A stretch of DNA of 48,199 nt. It comes from Bigelowiella natans CCMP2755 (lineage: Eukaryota > Cercozoa > Chlorarachniophyceae). Below, in pieces: positions 24,555 to 34,933 of the stretch. Numbering within the stretch: position 1 is the first letter of the stretch; every line of letters starts with the position of its first letter. The stretch is from the NCBI GenBank assembly GCA_000320545.1, contig ADNK01003385.1, positions 25,001 to 73,199 of the forward strand. The letters run 5' to 3'. Below the pieces are notes generated by a model. That model saw nothing but the letters and a program-made list of their open reading frames with translations. It was not told where the DNA came from and did no database searches. Position numbers and translations under genes: made by a program.

Positions 24555-25081
24555 ATTGATGATTGTGAAGGTAGGGGGGAGTCTTGAGTAGTGTGCCGTG
24601 GCGCAGTTCTCCTACCGAGCGAAATAATTTTTTTGGTTTCATGTCGTTGTCAGTATTAGGACTGCATTTTCTACCTTACAGTCACTACCCGGAAAACCGG
24701 TAAATTAAACTACCTGCCTGGTAATCCCGGGTACTTTAGGTGCTCTATCTGGTAGTGCCATTCACGCCTTTAATCACCTTCAATTATAGTCTTGCGACTT
24801 CAAAAATGCTTGCAGAAAGCTTGTCGTTTTATGCTGTATCCCCTGCGATTCTGTACAAAATGGCGGGAAAATGTTTGTACTACATGTTCGCACATACTCG
24901 TACTACACCATGGTGTTGTTGCTCATCAAAGCCTAATGATAATCACAATGGGTGATGCTGCCCAATGGCGATAATAATATCATTGGATTAAAGTACCTAC
25001 CTACCAGCTGAGGAGAACTTGAGATTTTGTTTCGAAAATATTACTGCGTGAAAATTGACGAAGGAGTAGAACAGTACGTAG
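24555..25081. promoter_or_regulatory. Head-to-head region between cold-shock gene and coiled-coil gene
   Basis: About 0.5 kb. Contains a CCGG/CCCGGG-rich patch (24668-24733) with the word GTCACTACCCGG, which recurs inverted inside the element at 39132-39582. The 5' end of the coiled-coil gene (start codon, possibly one or more short exons) must lie here or be unrecognised; I found no convincing exon. Confidence 0.4.
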
Positions 25082-27112
25082 ATTGAGGGAGAAAGCTGGA
25101 GATTAATTGAATTCTTGGAAACTAGTAAAGAGAAGCTACAGCACCAAGTAACTAATCTGAATGATGATATACGTAATTACATGCAGGAAGCTAGAAATAC
25201 AAGGGCGAATGTAAGCAGCGGCTGTGGCTTAAGTATGTGTTCACAGGTTTCAATGCAAAATAAAATTCAACCGAGGGACGAAGATAACGAGAACGATCCT
25301 GACTTTTCTGGCGATAAGAATGCCAAAATGGAGAAAGAAAGTTCCACCGAGAATTTCAAGTTGCTCACCAGACGTACGCCCAACTAATTATCAATTGTTC
25401 GAATAACTATATAGTCTCCTCTATAGTGGTTAGGGATGAAATGCACATGTTGGACGAGCAAATTGCCGAGCATGCGATTGCGGCCCATCAACGTTTTGAA
25501 GCAGAAACGACAAGGGAAAGGCTCAAACAGAGAATCGTGAAACTAAAATCCGATTTACAATTTCAAAAGGTAGTTATCATTAGTGTCTAACATATTAGGA
25601 ACTGTAGATGAAAGCATCCGTTAAGATATCCATCTACACAGGAATCACAGAGAGTTGAAATTCAAGTGTATGAAGATAAGCTTCGATTTATGACGAAGAA
25701 GTATCAAAGAAAACTTCTTCAAGAGAACGAACGTACTTCCAAGGTGGATAAGATATCAAATATGGGTGAGTGTATCACTTTTAGTATTGTCTGCAATATG
25801 TGGTAGGAACGAGATGCGAAACTTCGAGTCAGAGACTTGATTATTCATCAGTTGGAGAAAGAAATAGCGTTGATAAATTCAAAAAGGAAGACATGCAGAG
25901 ATGCAAATAATCAACGCTTAATTCAGATAAATAGGATAAACAAAATGCGGATAAATGACCGATACAAAATTCAAAAACAAAAAACGATTCAACTAGCCAG
26001 ATTTCTCAGCTCCAATTTGGAACAGGTTTGTTTCACGGCCAGATTGCAAATAAAATTCATTTTGACAGATTGTTAATGTTAAGGAGGTAAAACGGCAAAA
26101 ACGACTTTGCAATGAGCACTACATGATTGCAGCCTATCGACATAAAAAGACAGAAACAGGTGAGTAAGCTATATATTATACACACGTTTCATCCATCATC
26201 AAGGGGTCTTCTCTTCATAACACTAACTTGCAGACTTGCAAAACTCTCATGAAAGGATGATGAAATCTTCCAATCAAGATCAGAGAGATATGTAAGTAAT
26301 TTATTCACTGCAATTTTTGATCAACTTAATTTGATGATATCGATGCACGCAGGATTGGACCCAAGATAACAATGATCCAGACACTACACGACGAATGGAG
26401 GACTCTATCAACGATCGTAAGACGCTAAAATTCGCAAAAAAAAATTGTAATATTCTTCCAATGCCTGATTTACACCTATTTAGATTTCCAATGTGTAATT
26501 ACAATGCGGCAGTTTATAGAAGTCCTTTATCCCTTCTGTTTATATTGCTAAAAAGGTCAGGAAATCTGCTGAGCGCAAAAATTTCCTAATTGCAGAGCAT
26601 AATGCGCTGAATGACAGCATTCGGTTGGTTTTGTCTTTCTCGGAATTTTTCATTAATGCTGACTCTTCTTTCTCCCCCCAAAGTGCATTGGAATCTGAAA
26701 AGAGGGAACTCCAAAATCAGCTTGTGGACTCGAACAGTACACGGAAAGAGCTAAGGAGCTCGAAAGCAAGAGGATTGGTAACATTCCGAACATCATGGTT
26801 TGCATCAAGACATTACAATTTTATGCCAATGTACATTATCAGGTTTCTGAGGATACAATTCGCATTCTACGGTGGAAACACTCACAAACTAAGTTAGCTA
26901 TTGAAAGGGCAGAGATTCGCCGAGACAAATTGTTACGAAATATTAGAGCTTTGATGGAGCAGGTATTTATGATTATTTGCTTTGAGTGTCACTGGTGTCT
27001 TTTCATGTGTCATGTCTGTAATTTGCAGGTAAGAATAAAAAGGGAACGGACATCGGAAAAACTAATGCATCAACTGAGCAATGTTAATAAGGGAATCCAG
27101 GTCACCCGCTGA
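25082..27112 (+). CDS. Coiled-coil protein, 5' end not resolved
   Basis: Exons: 25082-25210, 25247-25359, 25434-25569, 25642-25743, 25807-26025, 26069-26159, 26234-26291, 26353-26416, 26556-26623, 26684-26777, 26843-26962, 27029-27112 (stop TGA). Phases agree and give about 425 residues from the first exon seen. The product is almost entirely Lys/Glu/Gln/Arg-rich helix with heptad-like spacing (EKLQHQVTNLNDDIRNYMQE, RDLIIHQLEKEIALINSKRK, ALESEKRELQNQLVDS); no catalytic domain is seen. Such long coiled coils are common in cytoskeletal and axonemal proteins, but I cannot assign a family. Introns are short (36-139 nt) and free of microsatellites. Weak points: the 36-nt first gap may be coding, the donor after 25359 (GTTGCT) is poor, and no start codon is placed. 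Confidence 0.8.
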
Positions 27113-28733
27113 CATTACTCATTGGCTAGTTCGTTTTTAATGACAGACGATCACGAGCACTGATATTATGTATAAAAGAGATAGCAAGGCAACATTGCAT
27201 TACATAGCGAACCAACAAACACATTTTTAAGCACTCGACCCGGCGCTAGCAGGATGCATGCCCATACCTAGATACTGCTGCTAGCCTCGCAGCGTGGCGG
27301 GCATCGCACATCATGGAATGGCTAGCTGGTTTCGATCAATGTGGGGTGGCGAATTGAAAAATTGCTCAGCACCATAGATCGATTGCTTTCATTGCTAGCT
27401 AGTACGTACACATCTGCCGTGCTAGCCTGCTAGCACGTAGAGTGGCCGCTGCAGTCACATTTCGTGCTAGATCGATGTGTGTGTGAACAACATGGGCGCG
27501 CATGTGCGCGCTAGCATGCTTTGTTTGAGCCATGGCTAGGCACAGAGCGCACTCTACACATGGACACACATGTCCCTATTGGCTAGCTATGGCTAGCTAC
27601 AACACGTAGCGCGCATCGCAGACATGCAAGCCGATGCACATCTAGACGCACAATGTGCATCGTGTGCGGCCTTGATCGACATGCAAGTCTCACATGTGGC
27701 GCTCAGTTTGCACGCCACGGCCGGACAGGCAGAGCGACGTCCATTGTGTGCGTGACCCGCGACACACGACGTCCTGGGACGCCTCGCGGCACGTGTGACG
27801 CACGTGCCAGCACGGAAAGTTCTGAGAACGTGCAGTTCGCTGCTCTTGTGTTCTTGGAAAGTTCCTTCGTTCTTCCTCGGACTGGCCGCACTCTCGGACA
27901 AGTCCAGGAACTGTCACAGAACGTTCTGCACGACACAGTGTTCGTGCAGCACGACAAAGGCGTCGGAACGACGCACAGTGAAAACAACGCATGATTGCAT
28001 TGCAGGTGCAAGCTTTCTCGGAGCCGCACGCGCAACTTGAGCCTGCTTGCATGCAAACACAACTCAAAAGACACAACTCAAAAGGCAACAACAACTCAAA
28101 TGAACACCACAGCAACAGTCAAGTTTCATCAACGCTTTCATGAACCACGCTCAACCGCCTCTTGTTGACGCAGCAGCGATGCATGCGTGCACCCCAATGC
28201 CCGATTTCAGATTCAGCGCAGGACGACAAAATCGTGGATCGCTGTCTCGACAGGCCCGGTGCAAAGCAGGCACGGGAACCTCCCGTCGGCAGGGCCACGT
28301 CTCTCAACTCGTCAGCTGAGAGCAAATGCGTGCTCGGGACATCCCCATTGGCACACGCCGCTGACGAGGGCGATGTGCACTCCAGCTAGAGTGAGCGCGA
28401 CACATAGCCGCCTGAGTCTCATGAGGAGTGGCACATCGCCCCGCATTCAACGCGTGTGCACATGTCAGTCTCTCAAGCATAGCTAGATGTATGTCTAGTG
28501 TGTAGCTTGACGTGTAGCTATTCATGATGCATGCATGTGCGCTACATGCATGTACCAATCCGTGCATTCATGCTGCCTTCCATGCCAACTTAGCGAAACT
28601 TATCTAGAAATAGATTGTGCGCTTGTACACTTGTAAGATCACTCGACATGTGAAGACTTCAATTCTCGCATTCATCTCTCATTTTCTTTGATGTAGATAT
28701 TTTTATTTTTGTGCAACACCATGTGCAACCAGC
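27113..28733. other. Palindrome-rich tail-to-tail island 4
   Basis: Between the stops of the coiled-coil gene (+) and the kinase (-). About nine GCTAGC near 27245-27595, then GC-rich DNA dominated by TGCATG, GTGCAC and CGTGCG words. Several overlapping open frames of 70-140 codons on both strands (27650-28490) are Cys/His/Ala-rich by-products of low stop-codon density; none shows a domain. Confidence 0.65.
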
Positions 28734-30277
28734 TTATGCAGTCGATAACAATATTGATGGCTCCCTTAGAGAATACAACACCCAGTCAGAATGAAGAATA
28801 TCTTGAATCGAAGCACGATTGAGGGGATCTTCGGCAAGCATTTTTGCTAACAAGTTCAAAGCTGCGTCGGATATCTTTATCCCCCATCTACGAAGCAAAC
28901 CGGAGAGATTCCGCTTACCTCCGGTAACTAGTACAAAACGACGGTCGGATTTTTGAGGATACTGGTGGGGAAGTACCCCGGTAATGCTCAAAAACATCAC
29001 AATTCCGAGAGAAAATACATCTGCTGGTGCACCCGCAAATTTTCCAGGAGAGTGACTTTTTCGAGACGAGGATACCTCATTCAATACTGCAGCTGCATTG
29101 CTGCTACCACGACGTCGTCTATCTCCCTTGGTCGCGTATGCCTCCGGAGCCATATAGTTAGCTTTTCCCGTTGAATGTGTTCTATGTACGATTCCGTCTA
29201 CATCCATTCTTTTTGCAAGCCCAAAATCGCATAGCTTAGCCTCCCACTTTCGCGTGAGTAAAATATTTTCTGGAGAGACATCTAAATGTGCGTATCCATT
29301 GTCATGGCAGAATTGTAGCCCACGTGCAGTTTGCTCGATAATGCGGGCAGCATCTGCTTCAGAAAGACGACCATTGGGACTGTTAGTGATATGATCAAGC
29401 AATTCGCCTCGATGAGCAAATTCCATCACTGTGAATAGCTTATGTGAGTCCTCGCCAGAATGGTAGAATCGAATTACGTTTGGGTGCCAGTGATCGCTGC
29501 TTTCGGTGAGGGTTTGCTCCGAGTTTGAGCGAATGATGTTGCTGCTGCTGCTGGCAGTGGTGGTGTGACTTGAGGAAAGTGAGGCTGCAGTCGAAGTAGT
29601 AGCACAAAAATTACTGCTACTCTTCACAGTGGTGGCGAGGGAAGCAACATCAACTGTCGACTCAGAAAAATTTATGGTTGAAAATCTTGGCAGGATGGAA
29701 TCGATTGAACCTTTACTATCCACCGATGAGGCAGAGGAAAATGATGCATTTGAGGGATCGCGGCTAAGGTTAGACGCAAACTCTCGGAATATTTGAACTT
29801 CAGTTGAAGGGTCTTCTCCATCAGAAATAACTGTTTTTATAAAATGTAAGATTATAATCTTCTTCAATTTTAGAGTTACTCCAACTTTAGAGAATATTAA
29901 TTAAAGTAGAACTCAAGAGTCACCCACGTTGTCTGTCCTTGTACGAGAATTTGATAGCCACACGGCGATTATACTTTTTGTCAATCGCACAAGCGATCTC
30001 ACCGAAAAGCGTCTGCCTCAGGGAGAATTGATATGAATATCTTTCAGGAAGCATTCTACGACGGACACGTCCTGCAGTTCTGCTGCCGTGCTCATCCTAC
30101 ACGTAGATTAAGAACATCAACTATTTAAAATGAATATGAAATGTTGCAAGAAGTCCAAAAGTAACATGTTCAACTTCTTTTCTAGAGTCATTTTGGGAAT
30201 ATGAACACCATAGCTCTGCAGCATGCGAAGATCGAAGGTACGTGACGACGCTTAGGTGAAGATTTGCTCATCTTCAT
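28734..30277 (-). CDS. Serine/threonine-type protein kinase with HLD catalytic loop and Ser-rich insert
   Basis: Exons in transcript order: 30277-30242 (12 codons, tentative), 30096-29928, 29830-28734; 433 residues if the first exon is right. N-lobe: glycine-loop region TLFGEIACAID, then VAIKF with the ATP lysine (about residue 61), and an alpha-C candidate STEVQIFREF. A Ser/Thr-rich low-complexity insert (about residues 92-180) separates alpha-C from HPNVIRFYHSGED. C-lobe: catalytic loop HLDVSPENILL (about 250-260), DFGLAKR (270), APEA, and ADVFSLGIVMF. The usual HRD arginine is Leu and the usual HRDxK lysine is Ser; the catalytic Asp, Asn and DFG remain, so activity without activation-loop phosphorylation is plausible. 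It is closest by eye to the CAMK/SNF1-like group. A competing first exon in another frame (RTFDLRMLQSYG, near 30175-30235) cannot be excluded. Confidence 0.88.
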
Positions 30278-31589
30278 TCCTTCTGCCCCTTTACTGTTGG
30301 AGTTTAAGGAGGCGGGGTCAGTGCTTTCTGGGGGTCACAATCGTGCTGGTGCGTCAAACCCTTATTCGACTCAAGTTTAAGAGTTTTCGTAGAATTTCGT
30401 CTGCATATATTACCAGAAATTCTACATATCTGTAAGGAAAGTTGCCTGCTTAGGAATAAATTATAGGATAGCTTTAATTTTTTAGTGAAAGCCTAGTATC
30501 ATTATATATCTTAAACTATATATTGGAAATGGCATGGATTTCAGCTGCAATTTTGTGTGGACCTGGAAGGGAACTGGCTGCGTTTCCAGTCCATTGTTTT
30601 TGGAAGTATTTTTTTTCGTTCTACTTATTTACGGTGAAATTATATATTAATTCCGTTCATTTCATTGTCGATGTACCTTAAATAAAGCATATTTATCATA
30701 ATACAGCTTTTGTTTGTTTCCACTTTAGGATTACTAGATCTATGAAACACTTCTCTTAGATCTACATGCCGTTTCAGGATTTAGAAATTCGATTTTTATT
30801 ACTATGTGTGTTCCCAAACCCTCCATTTATTCAATAAGATACACTCGACATAGGGTAAAATAATAGATCTAATTATAAAAATTAGGAAATAAATTTCAAT
30901 ATTCGAAAATCCTGTAGCTGAATACGTAATCATGATTCTTGGCGACGCAATCAGAGGAAATTTACGTGATTTTAGTTTCCTTTGAGCACGAAAGCACAAA
31001 AGCACGAAACCACTCAGTCAGGCGCAGGCACTACGACAACCTACTAGATCTTCACAAGAGACGAACGCTGATTGATCTTTTTCTTCTTGTCATATTTCCT
31101 GATGTAGTTTTGCCCCATATTCTACACTTACTACTGCACACATCCGCTATATGTGACATCATCCACAGCACAAAAAAAATCGTGAAAAATTGGATATTAG
31201 GTAGGCGGGTTGTTGTTGTTGTTGTTGTTGTTATTGTTGTTGTTGTTAGTTGATTCTAGTCGCATCCTAGCTGTGTGCATTCACCGAAGTAAATTATGAC
31301 AAAACTAAGGTCATTTTTAAAATAAAATGACAGACACTGACGATAATTTTAAAAGCGACCTTTAGAGAAGCGAGAGCCTTTCTTAGTGTATTTCCTTTAA
31401 AAATTATCTTGAACATTAGATCTAGGGTTAAATAGAAAATGTACATGTAACAACACACTTAATCCCACAACTACTACTCTACTTCTCATCTAGACCAAAT
31501 TTCATTGTAAAAACCTCCGTAGTTGGATGAGTTTCTACAAGTCTCGTACCCTTTGGTAGCTTTTTAATTTTGTTAGATCTAGCTCAAAT
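30278..31589. promoter_or_regulatory. Head-to-head region between kinase and methionine aminopeptidase
   Basis: AT-rich, 1.3 kb, with a (GTT)n tract at about 31209-31250. No GCTAGC. Two short open frames (30802-31005 minus, 30939-31253 plus) look like chance. No core promoter signal that I can defend. Confidence 0.4.
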
Positions 31590-31683
31590 TGTTGCCCAAA
31601 TTTTTAAACTTTCGCAGTTATGAGACAAGATTCACTGTAGGAACAATAATCACTTCAGCGAATAAAATGTAACGTAGCTGGGC

Positions 31684-31718
<35 letters not shown>

Positions 31719-31913
31719 AAACAACAAAAAGATTAACTAACTAACTAACTAACTAACAACAACAACAACAACATGTTTTGCCATGCAAATTTTGACTTCC
31801 GCAATGTCCTTTATGAGACAACATCCACTATGAAAATCACTTCGGTGTAACAACATAGCTGGGAAGTCAAGGGCGCGAAAAGATTAACTAACTAACTAAC
31901 AACAACAACAACA
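31590..31913. repeat. Duplicated 5' flank of the methionine aminopeptidase gene
   Basis: Two diverged direct copies of about 150 bp. Each carries TATGAGACAA, ATCACTTC, a GTAAC..TAGCTGGG segment, an AAAAGATTAACTAACTAAC (CTAA)n tetranucleotide run, a (CAA)n tract and an ATG. Copy 1 runs about 31590-31775 and copy 2 about 31785-31916, and copy 2 ends at the true start codon. Copy 1 has an expanded (CAA)n at 31683-31716. Confidence 0.75.
31773..31850 (+). other. Candidate upstream ORF (25 codons) in the aminopeptidase leader
   Basis: The ATG at the end of the first duplicated copy opens a 25-codon frame that stops at TAA 31848-31850, 63 nt before the aminopeptidase start. It sits where the start codon sits in the second copy. 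If the transcript begins upstream of 31773, it would act as an upstream ORF. Transcript start unknown. Confidence 0.35.
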
Positions 31914-33151
31914 ATGAGGCGTCTCCGCAGTGTGCCCACATCGATCAGACGCCCACCATATGCTCTCGACGGCATCGTTCCTCCACCACAAAACACAATC
32001 ACGCTACATCGTACATCAGAGGAGGTAAACGTTTGCCCAAACATGAGTCCTCTTATAAGAAGAATTATAATCTTGTTAGATTGAGGGGCTACGAAAAGCT
32101 GGCAAGTTAGCACGAAAAGTATTAGATCTTGCAAGTTCTTTGGCCAAACCGGGGGTCAAACCGCTCCAAATTGATGAAGGTGTAAATTTTCGACGATAAT
32201 TTTTCCTTGAATCGAACTGGACACCACATTGTTGTTGTTATTACCATTTGATTTGACAAATTAGCGGTTCACGATGCAATCTGTGCGGAGAATGCATACC
32301 CAGCACCACTTAACTATCGAGGATTTCCACGATCCGTGTGTTCGTCGATCAACGATGAGGTCTGCCATGGAATTCCAAACGACACACCCCTTAAATCTGG
32401 CGACATCGCAAAGTTCGATGCAAGCGTCTTCATAAGAGAAGGTTTCTTCGGGGATAACTGCGGTAGATAGATAGACTCGAAGTAATGATAGAATTTAAGT
32501 AATGTTAATAAATTATTTGCCTATACACGGTTCATCAAGTTTTTTCGCTTAACAGCATGCCATGTATTGTCTACTGATAGAGTGGATAAAACTGAAGTCT
32601 CGATGATAATCAGTAACAAAATACAACACAAAGGTACAGTGATCGTCGGTGAAGGGGACGAAGAAGCAAAAAAACTTGATGAAACGTGTAAACGTGCACT
32701 GAATCAAGCGATACGAGCGATTGGTCCTGGAGTATGCTTGAGCAAGATCGGAGACATCATCGAAAGTGTTGCTGAAAGTGAGGGTTTCCAGTCAGTGAAA
32801 GCTTACTGTGGACATGGCATAGGGCGAGGATTTCACATGCTACCGTTCGTACAGCACTTTAAGAACGATACATACTTACCTCTGAGAGAGGGAATGACAT
32901 TTACAATTGAGCCAATGCTGGTTGCGGGATCTCAAGACACGTAATACGTATAAAGAGAAGGAAAAAGTAGTTTGAATCCCCACGCAGATGTATTGTTTTT
33001 GGTTTGTAGGTTTGTTTCAAAAGAGGATGAGTGGACTGTATGTACAGTTGATGGATCTAGAGCTGCACAATATGAACACATGATACTTATAACCGCTGAT
33101 GGAGTGGAAGTCTTGACAGATAGTGAGAGATTTCCAGAATTTTCAGCTTGA
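31914..33151 (+). CDS. METAP1: Methionine aminopeptidase type I
   Basis: Removes the initiator methionine from nascent proteins; a dinuclear metalloenzyme. Exons: 31914-32024, 32080-32179, 32265-32462, 32556-32940, 33010-33151; phases agree; 311 residues. Seen: N-terminal SIRRPPYALDG typical of type I enzymes, GLRKAGKLARKVLD, PLNYRGFPRSVCSSINDEVC, CHGIPNDTPLK, first metal aspartate in AKFDASV, second in FFGDN, metal histidine in YCGHGIGRGFHM, glutamate in FTIEPML, and the final glutamate in AAQYEHMILI. All five metal ligands are present. About 28 residues are inserted between the second aspartate and IVGEGDEEAKKL (start of exon 4). The start Met has an in-frame TAA just upstream in the (CTAA)n repeat. 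No targeting peptide: cytosolic or lost-leader form. Introns 55-93 nt. Confidence 0.96.
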
Positions 33152-34289
33152 GTTCGTTCCGTGTTTGTATTGAAGCCAGGCATGTTCATAATAAATAAGA
33201 TGTGGGCTCGCGTCAGTGCCCCATTCGTTATCACTCATTATAATGCATGTCTAGCTGCTGCTGGTCGAACTGAATGTGTATGTGTGTGCACAACAACATG
33301 TACATGCTTGCATGACTATGGCAAGGTACGCACTAACACAACTCGGTCAAACCCAGTAACATTTGGCTGCGGCGCAAAAGGCGAGTTGTGCGCGTGCGTA
33401 CAGCGTATCAAATTGATGAATGTGATCACAGAACACATCTGCAGCTTGGCAGAGCGTCAAAATGCAATTTTTAACCGAGATTCGAACAAACGACCGAAAA
33501 AGTGTCATTTTCGAAGTTAGGAAGGTCGAAAACGCTGTCATTGCGAAAAGTGTAAGAAGTTTCGTGAGAGTTGCAAGCAACAATGCACGTAGCAATGCTA
33601 GAATGTGCAGCGCTGCAGCAGTGTTTTGAATGTGCAAGCGCGGGGGCGCATGCGCCAACCACACGCACAAGAAAAATCCCAGCTGCGCTAGTGCGTGCGA
33701 ACATGTCTCACTTTCTCACAACGCGCGCTGAAACTTCAAATCGCCTTCAACCACAACCAGCAGAAACTTGTGACATCGGCTTTGCGAGCATGGTGGCCGT
33801 GCCAAACTTCATCAAAAAGCTTGGAAAACCACAAAAAAGTTGTGTTGCCATGCATTCCGAGTGCACTCTGGTGGACTCTGACGAGCTTCTGCTGGCTTCC
33901 AATGCGCTCAAACACCCTTTTGCGTTGTGTTGAAAATTGACGTGCGCAATAGGTGCAAAAACTCGATTTTGAATTTTTTTTGCAACGCGACATGCAATGC
34001 GACGTTCGTTCTCAAAAAAACACTTTTTTGCTCCGAAACTCAAACCGTGCGCAGCATTGGTTTGCCAAAAGTGTGCGCGATGATCAATTGTGGGTTTGCA
34101 CGTCGTGCGATCGAGCCATCGTGTTCAAAACTGGCGTGAGATGAATTTCCAAATCTGAGGGTTGGAAAAGTGACAAAAAACCATGCCAAAAAGCATGCAG
34201 AGCAGGAAATGCATGTGCGCGCGCCCTGAAACTTGCTCGAGCGTTGTTTCTCATCACGTTCGAGCAGTTTTCATGCAAGCGTCACTTGG
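33152..34289. other. Start of the 13-kb GC-richer block; no gene recognised
   Basis: Composition changes within about 100 nt of the aminopeptidase stop to DNA rich in TGCA, GTGCAC and CGTGCG. Overlapping frames of 60-120 codons occur on both strands with Cys/His/Ala bias and no domain. The stretch may include the decayed N-terminal half of the transposase that follows. Confidence 0.4.
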
Positions 34290-34933
34290 TGTGGTGTCGC
34301 GTTGCGTGACCTCCACAAACTTCCAGTTCAAACACTGGTTTGACGGTCCCATCACACTGAGGCATCTGAACTGGCTTCGCAGGCGGTTTCCCAACCAGAA
34401 GGTGGGATTGATTTGGGACATGCTAGCATGGCTCCCGGCCACACAGATCGCCGAGTGATTGAGTTCACAAGCAAAGCCAGGATTCAGGGGTGGCTGAAAG
34501 TGAGACTCACGCCTGGGGGATCAACCTCCACGTCCATCGTGCGCAACCCTGCGACCTCGTTGCCAATGCACCATTGAAAAAAAAAGTGAAGTTTTTTTGG
34601 CACTCCAGGTGGAAGAATCAGAAGTTGGTCGATCTTCAGTCATCCAAAGGCCACGTCAAACTCAAGTTGCCCAGAACAAAATTGGCACATGGATCAGAGG
34701 AAGCAATTCGTGATTTCAACAAGGCACAAGTGGGCAAACCCATCGTTCGTGACTGCTTCAACAAGTGCGGTCTGAGTCCATTCAACTGCGACGAAGAGCT
34801 GCACGACAACCACGTGAAAAGCTTCGTGCAAAATCGCACCCACCGCAGCCTTCTTGAAAGTCAAATGGCAGTCGATTTGGAATGCCAACGTCTGGTGTCA
34901 AACCAGACGTGCCAACGTCGTGCCAACGTCTGA
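34290..34933 (+). pseudogene. Decayed pogo/DDE_1-type transposase fragment
   Basis: Three consecutive plus-strand frames together resemble the C-terminal half of a pogo-like (DDE_1, Tc1-mariner superfamily) transposase. The first has VGLIWDMLAWL, where the Asp fits the second catalytic acid. The second (frame-shifted near 34450) has ARIQGWLKVRLTPGGSTST, corresponding to the IPGG(L)TS region. The third (shifted near 34520) has RAQPCDLVANAPLKKKVK, corresponding to the family's LQPLDVxxNxPxK motif, then EEAIRDFN ... CFNKCGLSPFN. Two frameshifts and no recognisable N-terminus mean it is not functional. The call rests on motif order judged by eye. Confidence 0.5.

Noticed and set aside
27593-28567. 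Stack of 70-140 codon ORFs on both strands
   Set aside because: GC-rich low-stop DNA in a tail-to-tail island; Cys/His/Ala bias in every frame and no domain.
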